Source: Zerene cesonia
Lineage: Eukaryota; Arthropoda; Insecta; Lepidoptera; Pieridae
Direction of reading: 5' to 3'
Assembly (NCBI RefSeq): GCF_012273895.1
Contig: NC_052127.1
Span: 1,116,001-1,180,000, forward strand
Length of the DNA stretch: 64,000 nucleotides
The position numbers were made by a program, and so were the translations under genes. This document shows, piece after piece, positions 13,501 to 25,500 of this stretch. How positions within the stretch are numbered: the stretch's first letter is position 1; every line of letters begins with the position of its first letter. The notes beneath the pieces were generated by a model. It saw only the letters and a program-made list of their open reading frames with translations. It searched no databases and was not told where the DNA came from.

Positions 13501-16500
13501 ATAAAAAAATATCAAACAGATACATTTATATGCATAGTTGACAACCCTAGCCATCCATCATAATGCAATCATTATATAGGAATTTTATTTCGTACGTACC
13601 TCGAAATCTGCATACTTAATGGTCTATGACAAACACAAATATGCATTATTCAACCAATGACATCATAGACCTTATTCTAGGTTGTATTTATTTAAATCTA
13701 GTATTATAACTAAAGGTCATGGAAATGGTAATGAAAAAATATTTTTTGTACAATTTATAATAATATTTTTAACTCGAAAAAAATTAAGATTCTAAGGCGC
13801 TCCTGTAAGTTGTTTGTACCACAGATAACATAATACTATACTATATAAACTATACTATATAATACTATACTATACTAGTATATGTACTTAAAACTGTTTT
13901 AAATAAACACAATTACAGGACAAATTTTAAGTAACAAAAACTATTTTATAGAACAACAATGAATTAATATTATTATCCACGCAACAGCAAGTCTGTGATT
14001 GTTTAGTTCTGAATAATGTACCAGTGAACCGATTTTTATAAATTTTGCTATACCTAGTCTTGCCATAAATATTGTAATAAAGAAAAAAGAAAATTGTTAA
14101 CTGCAAATAACATTTATTANNNNNNNNNNNNNNNNNNNNNNNNNNNNNNNNNNNNNNNNNNNNNNNNNNNNNNNNNNNNNNNNNNNNNNNNNNNNNNNNN
14201 NNNNNNNNNNNNNNNNNNNNNNNNNNNNNNNNNNNNNNNNNNNNNNNNNNNNNNNNNNNNNNNNNNNNNNNNNNNNNNNNNNNNNNNNNNNNNNNNNNNN
14301 NNNNNNNNNNNNNNNNNNNNNNNNNNNNNNNNNNNNNNNNNNNNNNNNNNNNNNNNNNNNNNNNNNNNNNNNNNNNNNNNNNNNNNNNNNNNNNNNNNNN
14401 NNNNNNNNNNNNNNNNNNNNNNNNNNNNNNNNNNNNNNNNNNNNNNNNNNNNNNNNNNNNNNNNNNNNNNNNNNNNNNNNNNNNNNNNNNNNNNNNNNNN
14501 NNNNNNNNNNNNNNNNNNNNNNNNNNNNNNNNNNNNNNNNNNNNNNNNNNNNNNNNNNNNNNNNNNNNNNNNNNNNNNNNNNNNNNNNNNNNNNNNNNNN
14601 NNNNNNNNNNNNNNNNNNNNNNNNNNNNNNNNNNNNNNNNNNNNNNNNNNNNNNNNNNNNNNNNNNNNNNNNNNNNNNNNNNNNNNNNNNNNNNNNNNNN
14701 NNNNNNNNNNNNNNNNNNNNNNNNNNNNNNNNNNNNNNNNNNNNNNNNNNNNNNNNNNNNNNNNNNNNNNNNNNNNNNNNNNNNNNNNNNNNNNNNNNNN
14801 NNNNNNNNNNNNNNNNNNNNNNNNNNNNNNNNNNNNNNNNNNNNNNNNNNNNNNNNNNNNNNNNNNNNNNNNNNNNNNNNNNNNNNNNNNNNNNNNNNNN
14901 NNNNNNNNNNNNNNNNNNNNNNNNNNNNNNNNNNNNNNNNNNNNNNNNNNNNNNNNNNNNNNNNNNNNNNNNNNNNNNNNNNNNNNNNNNNNNNNNNNNN
15001 NNNNNNNNNNNNNNNNNNNNNNNNNNNNNNNNNNNNNNNNNNNNNNNNNNNNNNNNNNNNNNNNNNNNNNNNNNNNNNNNNNNNNNNNNNNNNNNNNNNN
15101 NNNNNNNNNNNNNNNNNNNAGATTCGAAATTCAAATGTAATATTTTTTTATAATTAAGTGTAACAGTATTTATGGCCAGACTAAGTATAGATAGGCAAAC
15201 AAATCATAAAATTGATAATTATTGTCCCGCCCAACCCGCCAACTGTATGGTTAAGCCTAAAACTAGACAATAGGTTGTCTATTTTTTTACGTCTTTATTA
15301 AGACAAGGAAGGTTCTTATGGAGAGAAAAACCCACGGGTGAAGCCAGGGCGGACCACTATGATTTGATTTTAAAAATTACGTAACACATTTTGATGGTAT
15401 TTTTATATATAGAGATTCACGAAGAAGGTATATGTATATATAATGTGTTATTGCACCCATGCGAAGCCGGGGCGGGTGACTAGTTATATAAAAATCGGTA
15501 AATACGTAACGTAAGCTATACGAACGAGTGTAACCGTGGATATGAAGCTAGTATTATAATATAACATTAACAATGATGATATCGATTGACCATGATGCGT
15601 TGACGACATCTTGCAGTCGTATACGGTAAGGTCACTGCGAATGATCTATGAGCTAATGTCATAATTTACGATCGTTATTATTATCATAATCGAATTCCTA
15701 TTTCCTCCTTATATATTTAATATAAAACTCCTTAAATATTAATATATTTATTACTGGACGCTCGTCCCGGCTCTGCCCGGATATCAAGATTCCGGTTTTA
15801 TCTCAAGGGAGCATTTAATCGGGATAAAAAGTATCCTATCACCCAAGTCAGCTCATACCCTGTCTGTATACGAAATTTCATAAAAATCCGTTTAGTAGCA
15901 TCAGCGTTCTAGACGGACAAACGTCCAAACAAACAAATTTTCACATTTATAATATTAGTGTGATGACATTGAATAACAAACGAGCGAGCATGTCGACTGG
16001 TGTAAAACGAAATGCTATTAGCAGTATTATACTACACTTTGCGAATCCTGCTGCCAATAAGCATCTACTCCGCAAGGAAGTGGTTCAGCCGACCCAATAA
16101 GGGTCTAAATATTGGGTGTTTAAGTAACTTGAACAATTACGGAAAGGACGCCTTGATTTCCTATAGGTTTTCCAGATGCATATCTTCTTAAAATGCATGC
16201 TGTAAGAGTTCGGGTTTATACGTTTTATATGTGGCCACTATTGTAGTTTCTTCTATTGTACTAGACCCAATCACTACATAGTATGAAGCAAAGTCGCTTC
16301 CCGCGTCTGCCCCTATGTATAAATGTATGCTTTATGACTTTGCAATGGATTTTGATGGGGTTTTTTTGATAGTGTGATTTAAGAGGAAGGTTTATATGTA
16401 TAATAACATTTATGGAATTACACCGAATTTAATGAGTGTGAAGCTGCAAGCAAAAGCTGTCTTTGTTATCCTACTAATATTATAAATGCGAAAGTTTGTA

Positions 16501-19500
16501 AGGATGTGCATGTGTTTGTTGCTCTTTCACGCAAAATCTACTGAACCGATTGCAATGAAATTTGGTACGTAGACAGATGGATAACTAGAAAAACATATAG
16601 GCAACTTTGTATCCCGATATTCCCACGGTATACGGACTTACGCGGGTGAAACCGCAACTAGTAAATTATAAAACAATTAAATTGGCTATATGAACAATCA
16701 AAACTAGTAATCTCTTGATAAAGAATTGGAGTACATTACGAAACACGTAGACTTGTTAATTTTCAACGCAAACACGATGTTTATCGCAAATGATAGATTT
16801 ACGCGCTGACGTCAGATAGATGATGTCCGCAGTGACGAAATATCGTGAGTCAGTCGGTTTTTATGTTATATTTAACTTTTTATGCCCATTTATAGTTGAA
16901 TGTCCACCTTTATTGGTTTTCTGTAGTGAATCTCGATGTCTCGAATCACGCGTGGGTGAACTGAAGGTTCATCCTAGTGACATGCTCAAGGCGTCCCCTC
17001 TTAACGGGGATCCTTAACTTAGATTATTACTGCATTAATATGTGGTTAGAAAATAACATTTCATGATTTATTTAGCCTAATTTGATCACGTGGCGGGATT
17101 CGAACCCGCGTCTTTTTGGCAAACCGCAGAAACGTTATTATTTATAAAAGCATTTCAATGCTATAAAACTAAAAATTATACTGTCTGTCTGTCTCTGTAT
17201 CTGTCTGTCTTTTCACTATTTTGAAGCCCAAAACTAAAGTCTGGCTATGTCCGTGCTTAGAAATGTAAAAGTTATTTTCTTCCATTAAAATGACCACCCA
17301 GCGTACCTACCTATATAATCTGTATACGTAGATTTTTAAAATATTCCTAACATAAAATTACTAGGAACCAGCGGCAGATATCAAAGCATTCCATTTAAAT
17401 AGAGCGAGCGGTTTGATCAAACATGCATTACTAGTGACATTCACACATAGTTCAGTATTGGGGCTCCAATGTTGATCGCTATTTAAGCTGAGTAAGAACG
17501 CGCGTTTTTATTCTGTTTAGAATATAAATGAATATATAAAAAAAAACTAAAATACGTTGTCTCACTTGCTCTTATACAGAGTGCACGTAAGGAAATGAAA
17601 TCACCTGTCCAATCACCAAGCTTGATCTATGTACAAAGCTTAAATTAAATCTATCAGTTTTAAGTGGGTCAAAATTCAAGGAGTCGCTTACATACAGACA
17701 AACAGGTGAGGTTAATAAAAGCGTGTTAAAAGTGACGCTTTTCAAAAACCCATCACAGTTTAGTTACTTAATAAAATGAGGTTTTAATGCAAAATAATTA
17801 TGTGATTGAAATGTGAATTTATGCGGAAACAATTAATAAAGGATTTATTATTTTATTCAAGGGTTCATATGATCATAACTTCGAGCATTACCTGATAAAA
17901 GCATATACTCTCAATTGTATTTAATTAAAATCCCTTATTTACTGACACAAAAGTGTCATTTTCTTTATATATCAGTTTTACTAGCATAGCCATATTTCGA
18001 AATTAAAAACTTTTTAACGGATCTTAAACGCGATTTATTCATTATATTATTAACCCGACGTTTCGAACACTTTACAGCGAGCGTGGTCACGGAGAGACGG
18101 GAGCATAGCTACATTCAAAATTTAAGTTACAGTCAACATCCCGCCCGTGTATACCCAACCTAAACCTAAAAACCTGCGCGTGCGCCGCTCGTTTATTCTT
18201 AAACGACTATTAATAACGCTAATTGTTGTATATCTCATCTAACAAGGCCAACACATTCGGCCAATGCAATATTAAAAGTGTCGTATAAATCTTGTGATGC
18301 AATCGACCCGGAATTCTTTATGTATTATGTATGATAGAAATATATTTTATAAACATACTACCTGCGCCCCGACGTTTCACCCGCGTGAGTATGTACCGCG
18401 TAGGAATATCGGGACAAAAAGTTGTATTATTCCAGTTGTCCGGCTATCTACGTACCAAGTTTCATTGAAATCGGTTCAGTAGTTTTTACGTGAAAGAGTA
18501 TCAATATTGTCTATAAATTGATATCTTTTGATTTTGTTTTCTTGTATAGAAATCGTTTTAACGTATAAACATACAAATCATTCCTCTTATAGGTGCATGG
18601 TCAATGTCAATATAAATTCAACGGTATGCGGACAACATAACAACCCATGTTTTATATATATATATCTATGTTTTATTGAACAGAACTTAGTCATAATATG
18701 CTTATGTTAGCTTCTGTATATTTGTATGTAACCTTCTTCTTTAGATACGATTTTTAACCACTTTAAATAGACAGATTTAATTCAAACTTGGTCCACTTAT
18801 CAAGAATAGGTGACAATATTACAATTTCATGAGTTCATTTTATGATAAAAGTCGCCAGGATTAAATAATCCCTTTACGTTTACTCTGTATAAGACAATTT
18901 AATTGATAGAATGATAGAAATTAGATATGATGATATAGATAGAATGATAGAAATCATTAAAGCGTTATTTTAATTACATTTAGTATTATTAATTATACAT
19001 TATTTATTTATAAGACTTTTAACAAAAATTGTACAGGTAAGGAAATATAAAAAAAATAATAACACACCAAAAATATTACAATTTGTTGGGCGGCCTTATC
19101 ACTTAGCAGTGATCTCTTCCAGGCAACCCGGGCAATAGGTAACAAGCATAATTATTTGAAAGCCTTCCCGTGAAGTGTGGAATTTGGAGTCAGTTTTGTG
19201 TCTTGTTGGTACAGTGGTTAACGAGTGGGCGTAGAACCGAGAGGTCCTGGGTTCAATTCCCGGTGGGGACGCACAAAAAAAAATGCCTCGGTCTGGCAGG
19301 ACACAGAAGGCTGATCACCTACTTGTCTGTAAAGAAAATCGATCAGTGAAACAGATGTATATCATCTGCCACATACCCCACTAGGGGACACGGGATTTCA
19401 CTTTTTTGTGTCTTGTTAACGATATTCATACAGATTACAGTATAACGTTCTAATGATAATCATAATTACAGTGAATGCATCATCACCGATGAAGTGAAGC

Positions 19501-22500
19501 TCACGACCGAATGGAAATGCGACGCAGACGAATGCCTCATGAGCCAGGATGTGGTGTACGGTGTTAACCAGCCTGGCATGAGCTGGAGAGCGTATAACTA
19601 TAGCCAGTTCTATGGCAAGAAACTAAAAGAGGGCCTCAAGTATAAGCTTGGTAAGTCTTTTTGTCTATGCTATCCTGGTACTTAAGAAAACGTCATATGG
19701 TGTCTACCAGACTGGCATGAGCTGGACCGTAAAATATATAGAAAGTTCTGGAAACAAGTTGAAAGACGGACTGTGGTATAAGTTTGGTATGTATCTTTCT
19801 GTTTATGTTATCCTGGTACTGCAGCATATATAATAATCTAATGTATAAAATAATCGTGTCGCGGTGTTTGTCGGTAAACTCCTCTGAAACGGCTGCACCA
19901 TTTGTTCTCTAGTCTCTAGTCTATTTGTGGGATATTTGATCCAAATTGCAGCATACGATGTTTTTTGTCTTAATTAAAAATAAAAAAAAGAAAGACACCA
20001 TGTTGCCCTTTCTTATTAAACACCGCCTCAATAACACAACACAACAGCCAAATAACAGTAATTTAGATGTCAGGACATGTTTATCTTGTCTGTTATAACA
20101 GCTTGTATGGGCGGAATATTCACCTAACCTTTGAAAAGCCAATCGTGCACAATAGTGGCGTTTAGCCGATGAAAGTCTGTGCCTAGATTACTAGAACTTT
20201 CACTGTATTTCTAGACAATGCTCTACTTTCTCTCTTCGTTCACCTTTTAATTTTAACGGGTAGTTAAGTACCGTTAAAAGTTTAGCATAAACTGAACCAT
20301 ATGTATCTCTATCTAGAATAGAGAGAAATAGCTTTGGTTGAATAGTTGGCTTGGGGTATTTAAAACCGCCAGATCCTGAATTCGAACTTAAGGGGAGGCT
20401 AATATAAAAGACTCAGTTAATATTGTTCTAACTCATATGTTGAAAGCAATATTTACACTGCTCGTTTACGTAAGGTTGCTGGCCATTTCGGATTTTAAGT
20501 ATACATATTTTTTGGATCAAAACAACTCTTAATTATGAACTAACAGCCTAATTCGTTATCAGAAAATCTTTAATTAAATAACAAAAAGAAACCAAGAGAG
20601 TGGGGCAATCCCTCCGAATCATAAAACATGATTATATCTGTGATGTCAGGAATTTGCGTCGTATTGTTTGCTCTAGATCTTTCTAAAATATTCTATAATA
20701 TAAAAGCAGTTGTGAAAAGTTCCATTTAGGCGTAGCTACGTTTCTGCTCGTGGCTTCTTTAACGTACATTTTCGCTGTCTGTATTGTTTTTTCTTCGCGT
20801 GAATTAAATCCAAGCTCTTTACGCAATTTAGTTATAAATACTAATAGACTGACCGAGTTGCTTTTGCTTTGACGAGGTATATGTAAATCTATGTACGATA
20901 ATGTTATTAATTGAAAAATGTATTGTTTTTCATTACATTTATTTTTTTTGTAAATTATGTCTGTGCACGCGTTTCTTAATTTGCGATAACTAATATTTAA
21001 ACATGCGCTTTTCTGTTATGACGTCGCCATGAGGAAAATAGAAGACACATGAAAAACACGATTTCATTACATCACAGTAACATCAATTTTCAGTGACAGT
21101 TTTTAACAGCAGACCATGAAATGTCGTATAGTTGTTAATTAACACGCTTTTATTAGCTTCACTTGTATGTTTGTATGTATGTAACTCACACCCGTTTTTC
21201 TCCCACTTCCCNNNNNNNNNNNNNNNNNNNNNNNNNNNNNNNNNNNNNNNNNNNNNNNNNNNNNNNNNNNNNNNNNNNNNNNNNNNNNNNNNNNNNNNNN
21301 NNNNNNNNNNNNNNNNNNNNNNNNNNNNNNNNNNNNNNNNNNNNNNNNNNNNNNNNNNNNNNNNNNNNNNNNNNNNNNNNNNNNNNNNNNNNNNNNNNNN
21401 NNNNNNNNNNNNNNNNNNNNNNNNNNNNNNNNNNNNNNNNNNNNNNNNNNNNNNNNNNNNNNNNNNNNNNNNNNNNNNNNNNNNNNNNNNNNNNNNNNNN
21501 NNNNNNNNNNNNNNNNNNNNNNNNNNNNNNNNNNNNNNNNNNNNNNNNNNNNNNNNNNNNNNNNNNNNNNNNNNNNNNNNNNNNNNNNNNNNNNNNNNNN
21601 NNNNNNNNNNNNNNNNNNNNNNNNNNNNNNNNNNNNNNNNNNNNNNNNNNNNNNNNNNNNNNNNNNNNNNNNNNNNNNNNNNNNNNNNNNNNNNNNNNNN
21701 NNNNNNNNNNNNNNNNNNNNNNNNNNNNNNNNNNNNNNNNNNNNNNNNNNNNNNNNNNNNNNNNNNNNNNNNNNNNNNNNNNNNNNNNNNNNNNNNNNNN
21801 NNNNNNNNNNNNNNNNNNNNNNNNNNNNNNNNNNNNNNNNNNNNNNNNNNNNNNNNNNNNNNNNNNNNNNNNNNNNNNNNNNNNNNNNNNNNNNNNNNNN
21901 NNNNNNNNNNNNNNNNNNNNNNNNNNNNNNNNNNNNNNNNNNNNNNNNNNNNNNNNNNNNNNNNNNNNNNNNNNNNNNNNNNNNNNNNNNNNNNNNNNNN
22001 NNNNNNNNNNNNNNNNNNNNNNNNNNNNNNNNNNNNNNNNNNNNNNNNNNNNNNNNNNNNNNNNNNNNNNNNNNNNNNNNNNNNNNNNNNNNNNNNNNNN
22101 NNNNNNNNNNNNNNNNNNNNNNNNNNNNNNNNNNNNNNNNNNNNNNNNNNNNNNNNNNNNNNNNNNNNNNNNNNNNNNNNNNNNNNNNNNNNNNNNNNNN
22201 NNNNNNNNNNNTTTTCGTCTATTTCTGGAAATTACCTCATTGTGAATTAGTGATTGATCGTTATTTAAAGGTCGCGTAACAAATGTGTCTGCTACAACAA
22301 ACCCCATTGTGAATAGGCTATACAGAATTCTAGACTGCTGTAGGTATGACCTTACCTTTCTAACGATATCTGATTGTATGTTATACAAAGCTGTGCTACA
22401 CTTAACAATTGTACTAAAGAAAATGTAGTTTCGTATAGATTTCGCTATGAAGTAGACGGGACATCCAGACAATCACATATTTATCCATAAATTTTACAGT

Positions 22501-25500
22501 ATGTTTTTAGCATAGCAGATGGGTAATTATCTGTTCCCAATTAGATACGTATTCATTTAAAATACCTTCAATAGCAAGGTCAATTATATAAATTAAACCC
22601 ATAAGCTTATTCTTTGAATTTTCATTGAAATCCACATTTTGTTTTTACTTTACTAGGTTTAAATATTGAGTTATGGGTGTGTATCATAGGGCCAACATTA
22701 AAAAACAATAACTTTTTATTATTTATTCACTCACAGTAATAACAAAGGTGTGATTTAAGAATTAGTGGATAAACATGTATACATTTTGCACAATTGTGTA
22801 TGTGTGCTAACATTTTTTAACATAGTATAATTATAGTTTCAGTTAACATACATTTCGAAAAGCCTTAATAAATACGATACTTATTTACTGAGTAATTAAT
22901 AATCTTGAAAAAGGGTTATTTAACGTACTTTTGGCTCCCAGCTAGCATACGCGAAGTTAGCTAAAATGGATTTTGACAAGAAAATTAGCCTCAGTTGTTT
23001 TTAACACGCTTTTATTAGCGTCACTAGTTTGTTTGTATGTAACTTTTCAAGGATCGAAAGGAAAGAAAAGAAGAAGGAGTTGATCCTAATCAGGATAATC
23101 AGGATAATATTATCCTTACTGATTACAGTAATAAGGTCCTCAGCCACCCGTGATCCCGGGGATCACGGATGGCAGAGAGGCTAGGCGTTGCTACGGTTAG
23201 GCAAGAAACGCGGGTTCGAATCCCGTTCGTGATCGAATCTTTTCTATTCTTTCAAAAAAATTCTCATTTAGAAAGCATTTCAATGCTATAAAACTAAAAA
23301 TTAAATAAGATCCTTTTTAAGATACCTACAAGAGCAAATGGGGATTTATTTGAGTCATAAAAACGTATTTTAAGGTTCCTTTTAACTGTATTGTAGTTAC
23401 TAAGAATACATGTGAAATATTAACGTCTTATTAGGTGTCTTTAAAAAAGTATTGTGCCAATCAAGTCTAATATTAGATACATACCACCATGCAAGCATAG
23501 ACGCGTTATCAGATCAACTTATCTGTTCTCCACATAAATACAATGCTTTGAATTCCAAGTATTGTGAGCATATTTCTTTTGTGTCGTTTTGAATAAATTT
23601 TGCATAGTATTCTTTGTTCGGTGTTTATCAAATGGGCAATATTTATTAGTTTCGAAAATAATTTTTGGGGCGATGACATAAATCCTAGGGTTTCATGCTT
23701 GTCGCGGATGAATTCGGACAAGAACCCGTGGTCCCTTCACTTGTGTGGCTCGACGGAATTAGTGGTTTTAGTCGGTAGAAATTCAGCATAACCCACGACC
23801 ACTTCCCCGGGGGCCGTGAGTATCTTTACAAGATTTCCCCACTATATAAAAAAGGGTTTTATACTTTTTACGCACCTTTAAATCAGACGAAACAATCCCT
23901 ATCTTTAAGGTTATAAATATGAAAGTGTGTTTGTTTGATTGTCTATTTTCACGATGTGACGGTGCGATTTTGTGCTAGTGTTTATGTTTCTGCAGATGAC
24001 AAAATAATTAGATAGGTATCTACCAATATATACTTTTTAACGCTGAAACATCATATTACCACGGTTATTTCTAAGAACACGCTGTATGCATCTATTCTTC
24101 TTATAAATACATAAGGAAGAGCTTACAGACCATCGTTAACTACAGGACAGTCATATGATACATATGTCATGTAAAATTGTCATGATTTTAAAACAGCTAC
24201 TACAGAGTTACTTGACGAGTCTTCTCTGAAGAAATTGCTTTATGAACCGGTCGTAAATTATGTTAAAACAATGTTATTACGATTTAAAGTGCTTCTAGAA
24301 GGCTAATCGAATAAATAATTTACTGATTTGCGTATTTTTGAACTTGATTGATTTTACTACGATAATATTTTTCCCATTGTCATCCACCAGCCATTCTATG
24401 TTTAATGAATACTGATCTTCATATATTTCACAGGTACATTCCCACTTAGTGCGGAGACAAAACGCATGGGCGCTATTCGGTACGACAAAAATATACCATA
24501 CCCTGAGAACTTCGACGCTCGTCGCCGCTGGCCTAACTTCATATCTCCGGTTATAGACCAGGGCTGGTGCGGATCAGATTGGGCCGTGTCTATTGCTGGT
24601 GTTGCTTCTGACAGGTAATGGTCATCAGTCAAACGTCAGTGTCGCTCTATTTGCAACTCTCTCTCTCTCTCTCTCTCTCTATTAGCTACACAATTCGACG
24701 GAACAGCGCGGGGTCAGGTTAGCACTCTGACGCGCGTCTGAAAAAGTCATAAATGATTTAAAATCACCTATTACAGAAACATTTATGTCAAGACAGTAAT
24801 GTCATAGACTGAAATATGCGATGCCAACGCCTTGATTAAGCTGGGATAATATAACCGATAAGAAAATATGCCATTTGTAACTGTAACTATAATATGTCAT
24901 TAGTACCTACCTGTAGTTATAGAAGCAGTATCTATATAAATTTGTACTGCATATGAGTGCAGTACAAATTTATACTAAGACTTTGGACTAAGTGTAGGAA
25001 TTTAACATGAAAGTGGTGGTCCGCTTCGGCTTCTCGTGATATATATATATAGTCTAAAGCCTTCCTCAATAAATGGGCTATCAAACACTGAAAGAATTTT
25101 TGAAATCGGACCAGTAGTTCCTAAGATAAGTGCGTTCAAACAAACAAACTGCTCAGTTTTATAATATCAGTACAGATCTCTTTCTGTCATCCCTCCATCA
25201 TCTGTCAATCCCTCCCAATGCATCCTCGCTTAATTACGTTAAAGGGCTATGATGCTTTATGCATTATGATGCTTTATGCTTTATGAGGCTTTATGCAATA
25301 CAAAAGGTACAGATTTAATAATAGAATCAAAGAATTCAATTCTCATTGGTCAGTATATTTTACAAGTGCCTGTTATTAATATACTAAGCTGTAACGAATT
25401 GTAATCCGGTATGTCTGTGAACAATAAAGGCATTCGGCCTGACTATAGGGTTGTCATCGACTAGATTTTCCTGCGTTAGTTTAGTGACAGGTCTGGAGCT

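Larger units (their letters stand above)
2944..19471 (+). other. Swim intron 2 (16.5 kb)
   Basis: Donor TG|GTGAGT and acceptor ATTACAG|TG keep phase 2. Apart from the repeats and motif clusters listed separately, I see no coding exon on either strand. The region is AT-rich unique-looking DNA plus old repeat fragments (for example about 3063-3235, 17590-17748 and 18700-18860, a shared family containing AAATC-GTTTAAAGTGGGTC-like blocks). The 5' end of a + strand gene often carries its enhancers in such an intron, but that is inference. Confidence 0.8.
19825..24433 (+). other. Swim intron 3
   Basis: AT-rich intron with an assembly gap, a family G SINE, and fragments of an interspersed family seen at 21138-21211 and 23000-23045 (TTTTATTAGCTTCACTTGTA-type). 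I see no coding exon. Confidence 0.7.

Noticed and set aside
14094..15140. Long open frames of about 345 codons on both strands
   Set aside because: They are made of N; no real sequence supports them. The same holds for 21132-22472.
19208..19275. Possible tRNA gene with good A and B boxes
   Set aside because: The sequence continues into a SINE body, recurs at 54004 and is flanked by target-site duplications; the head lacks a full cloverleaf.
23170..23235. Second possible tRNA (perfect GGGTTCGAATCCC)
   Set aside because: It is the head of SINE family G, with five other degraded copies sharing the same tail.
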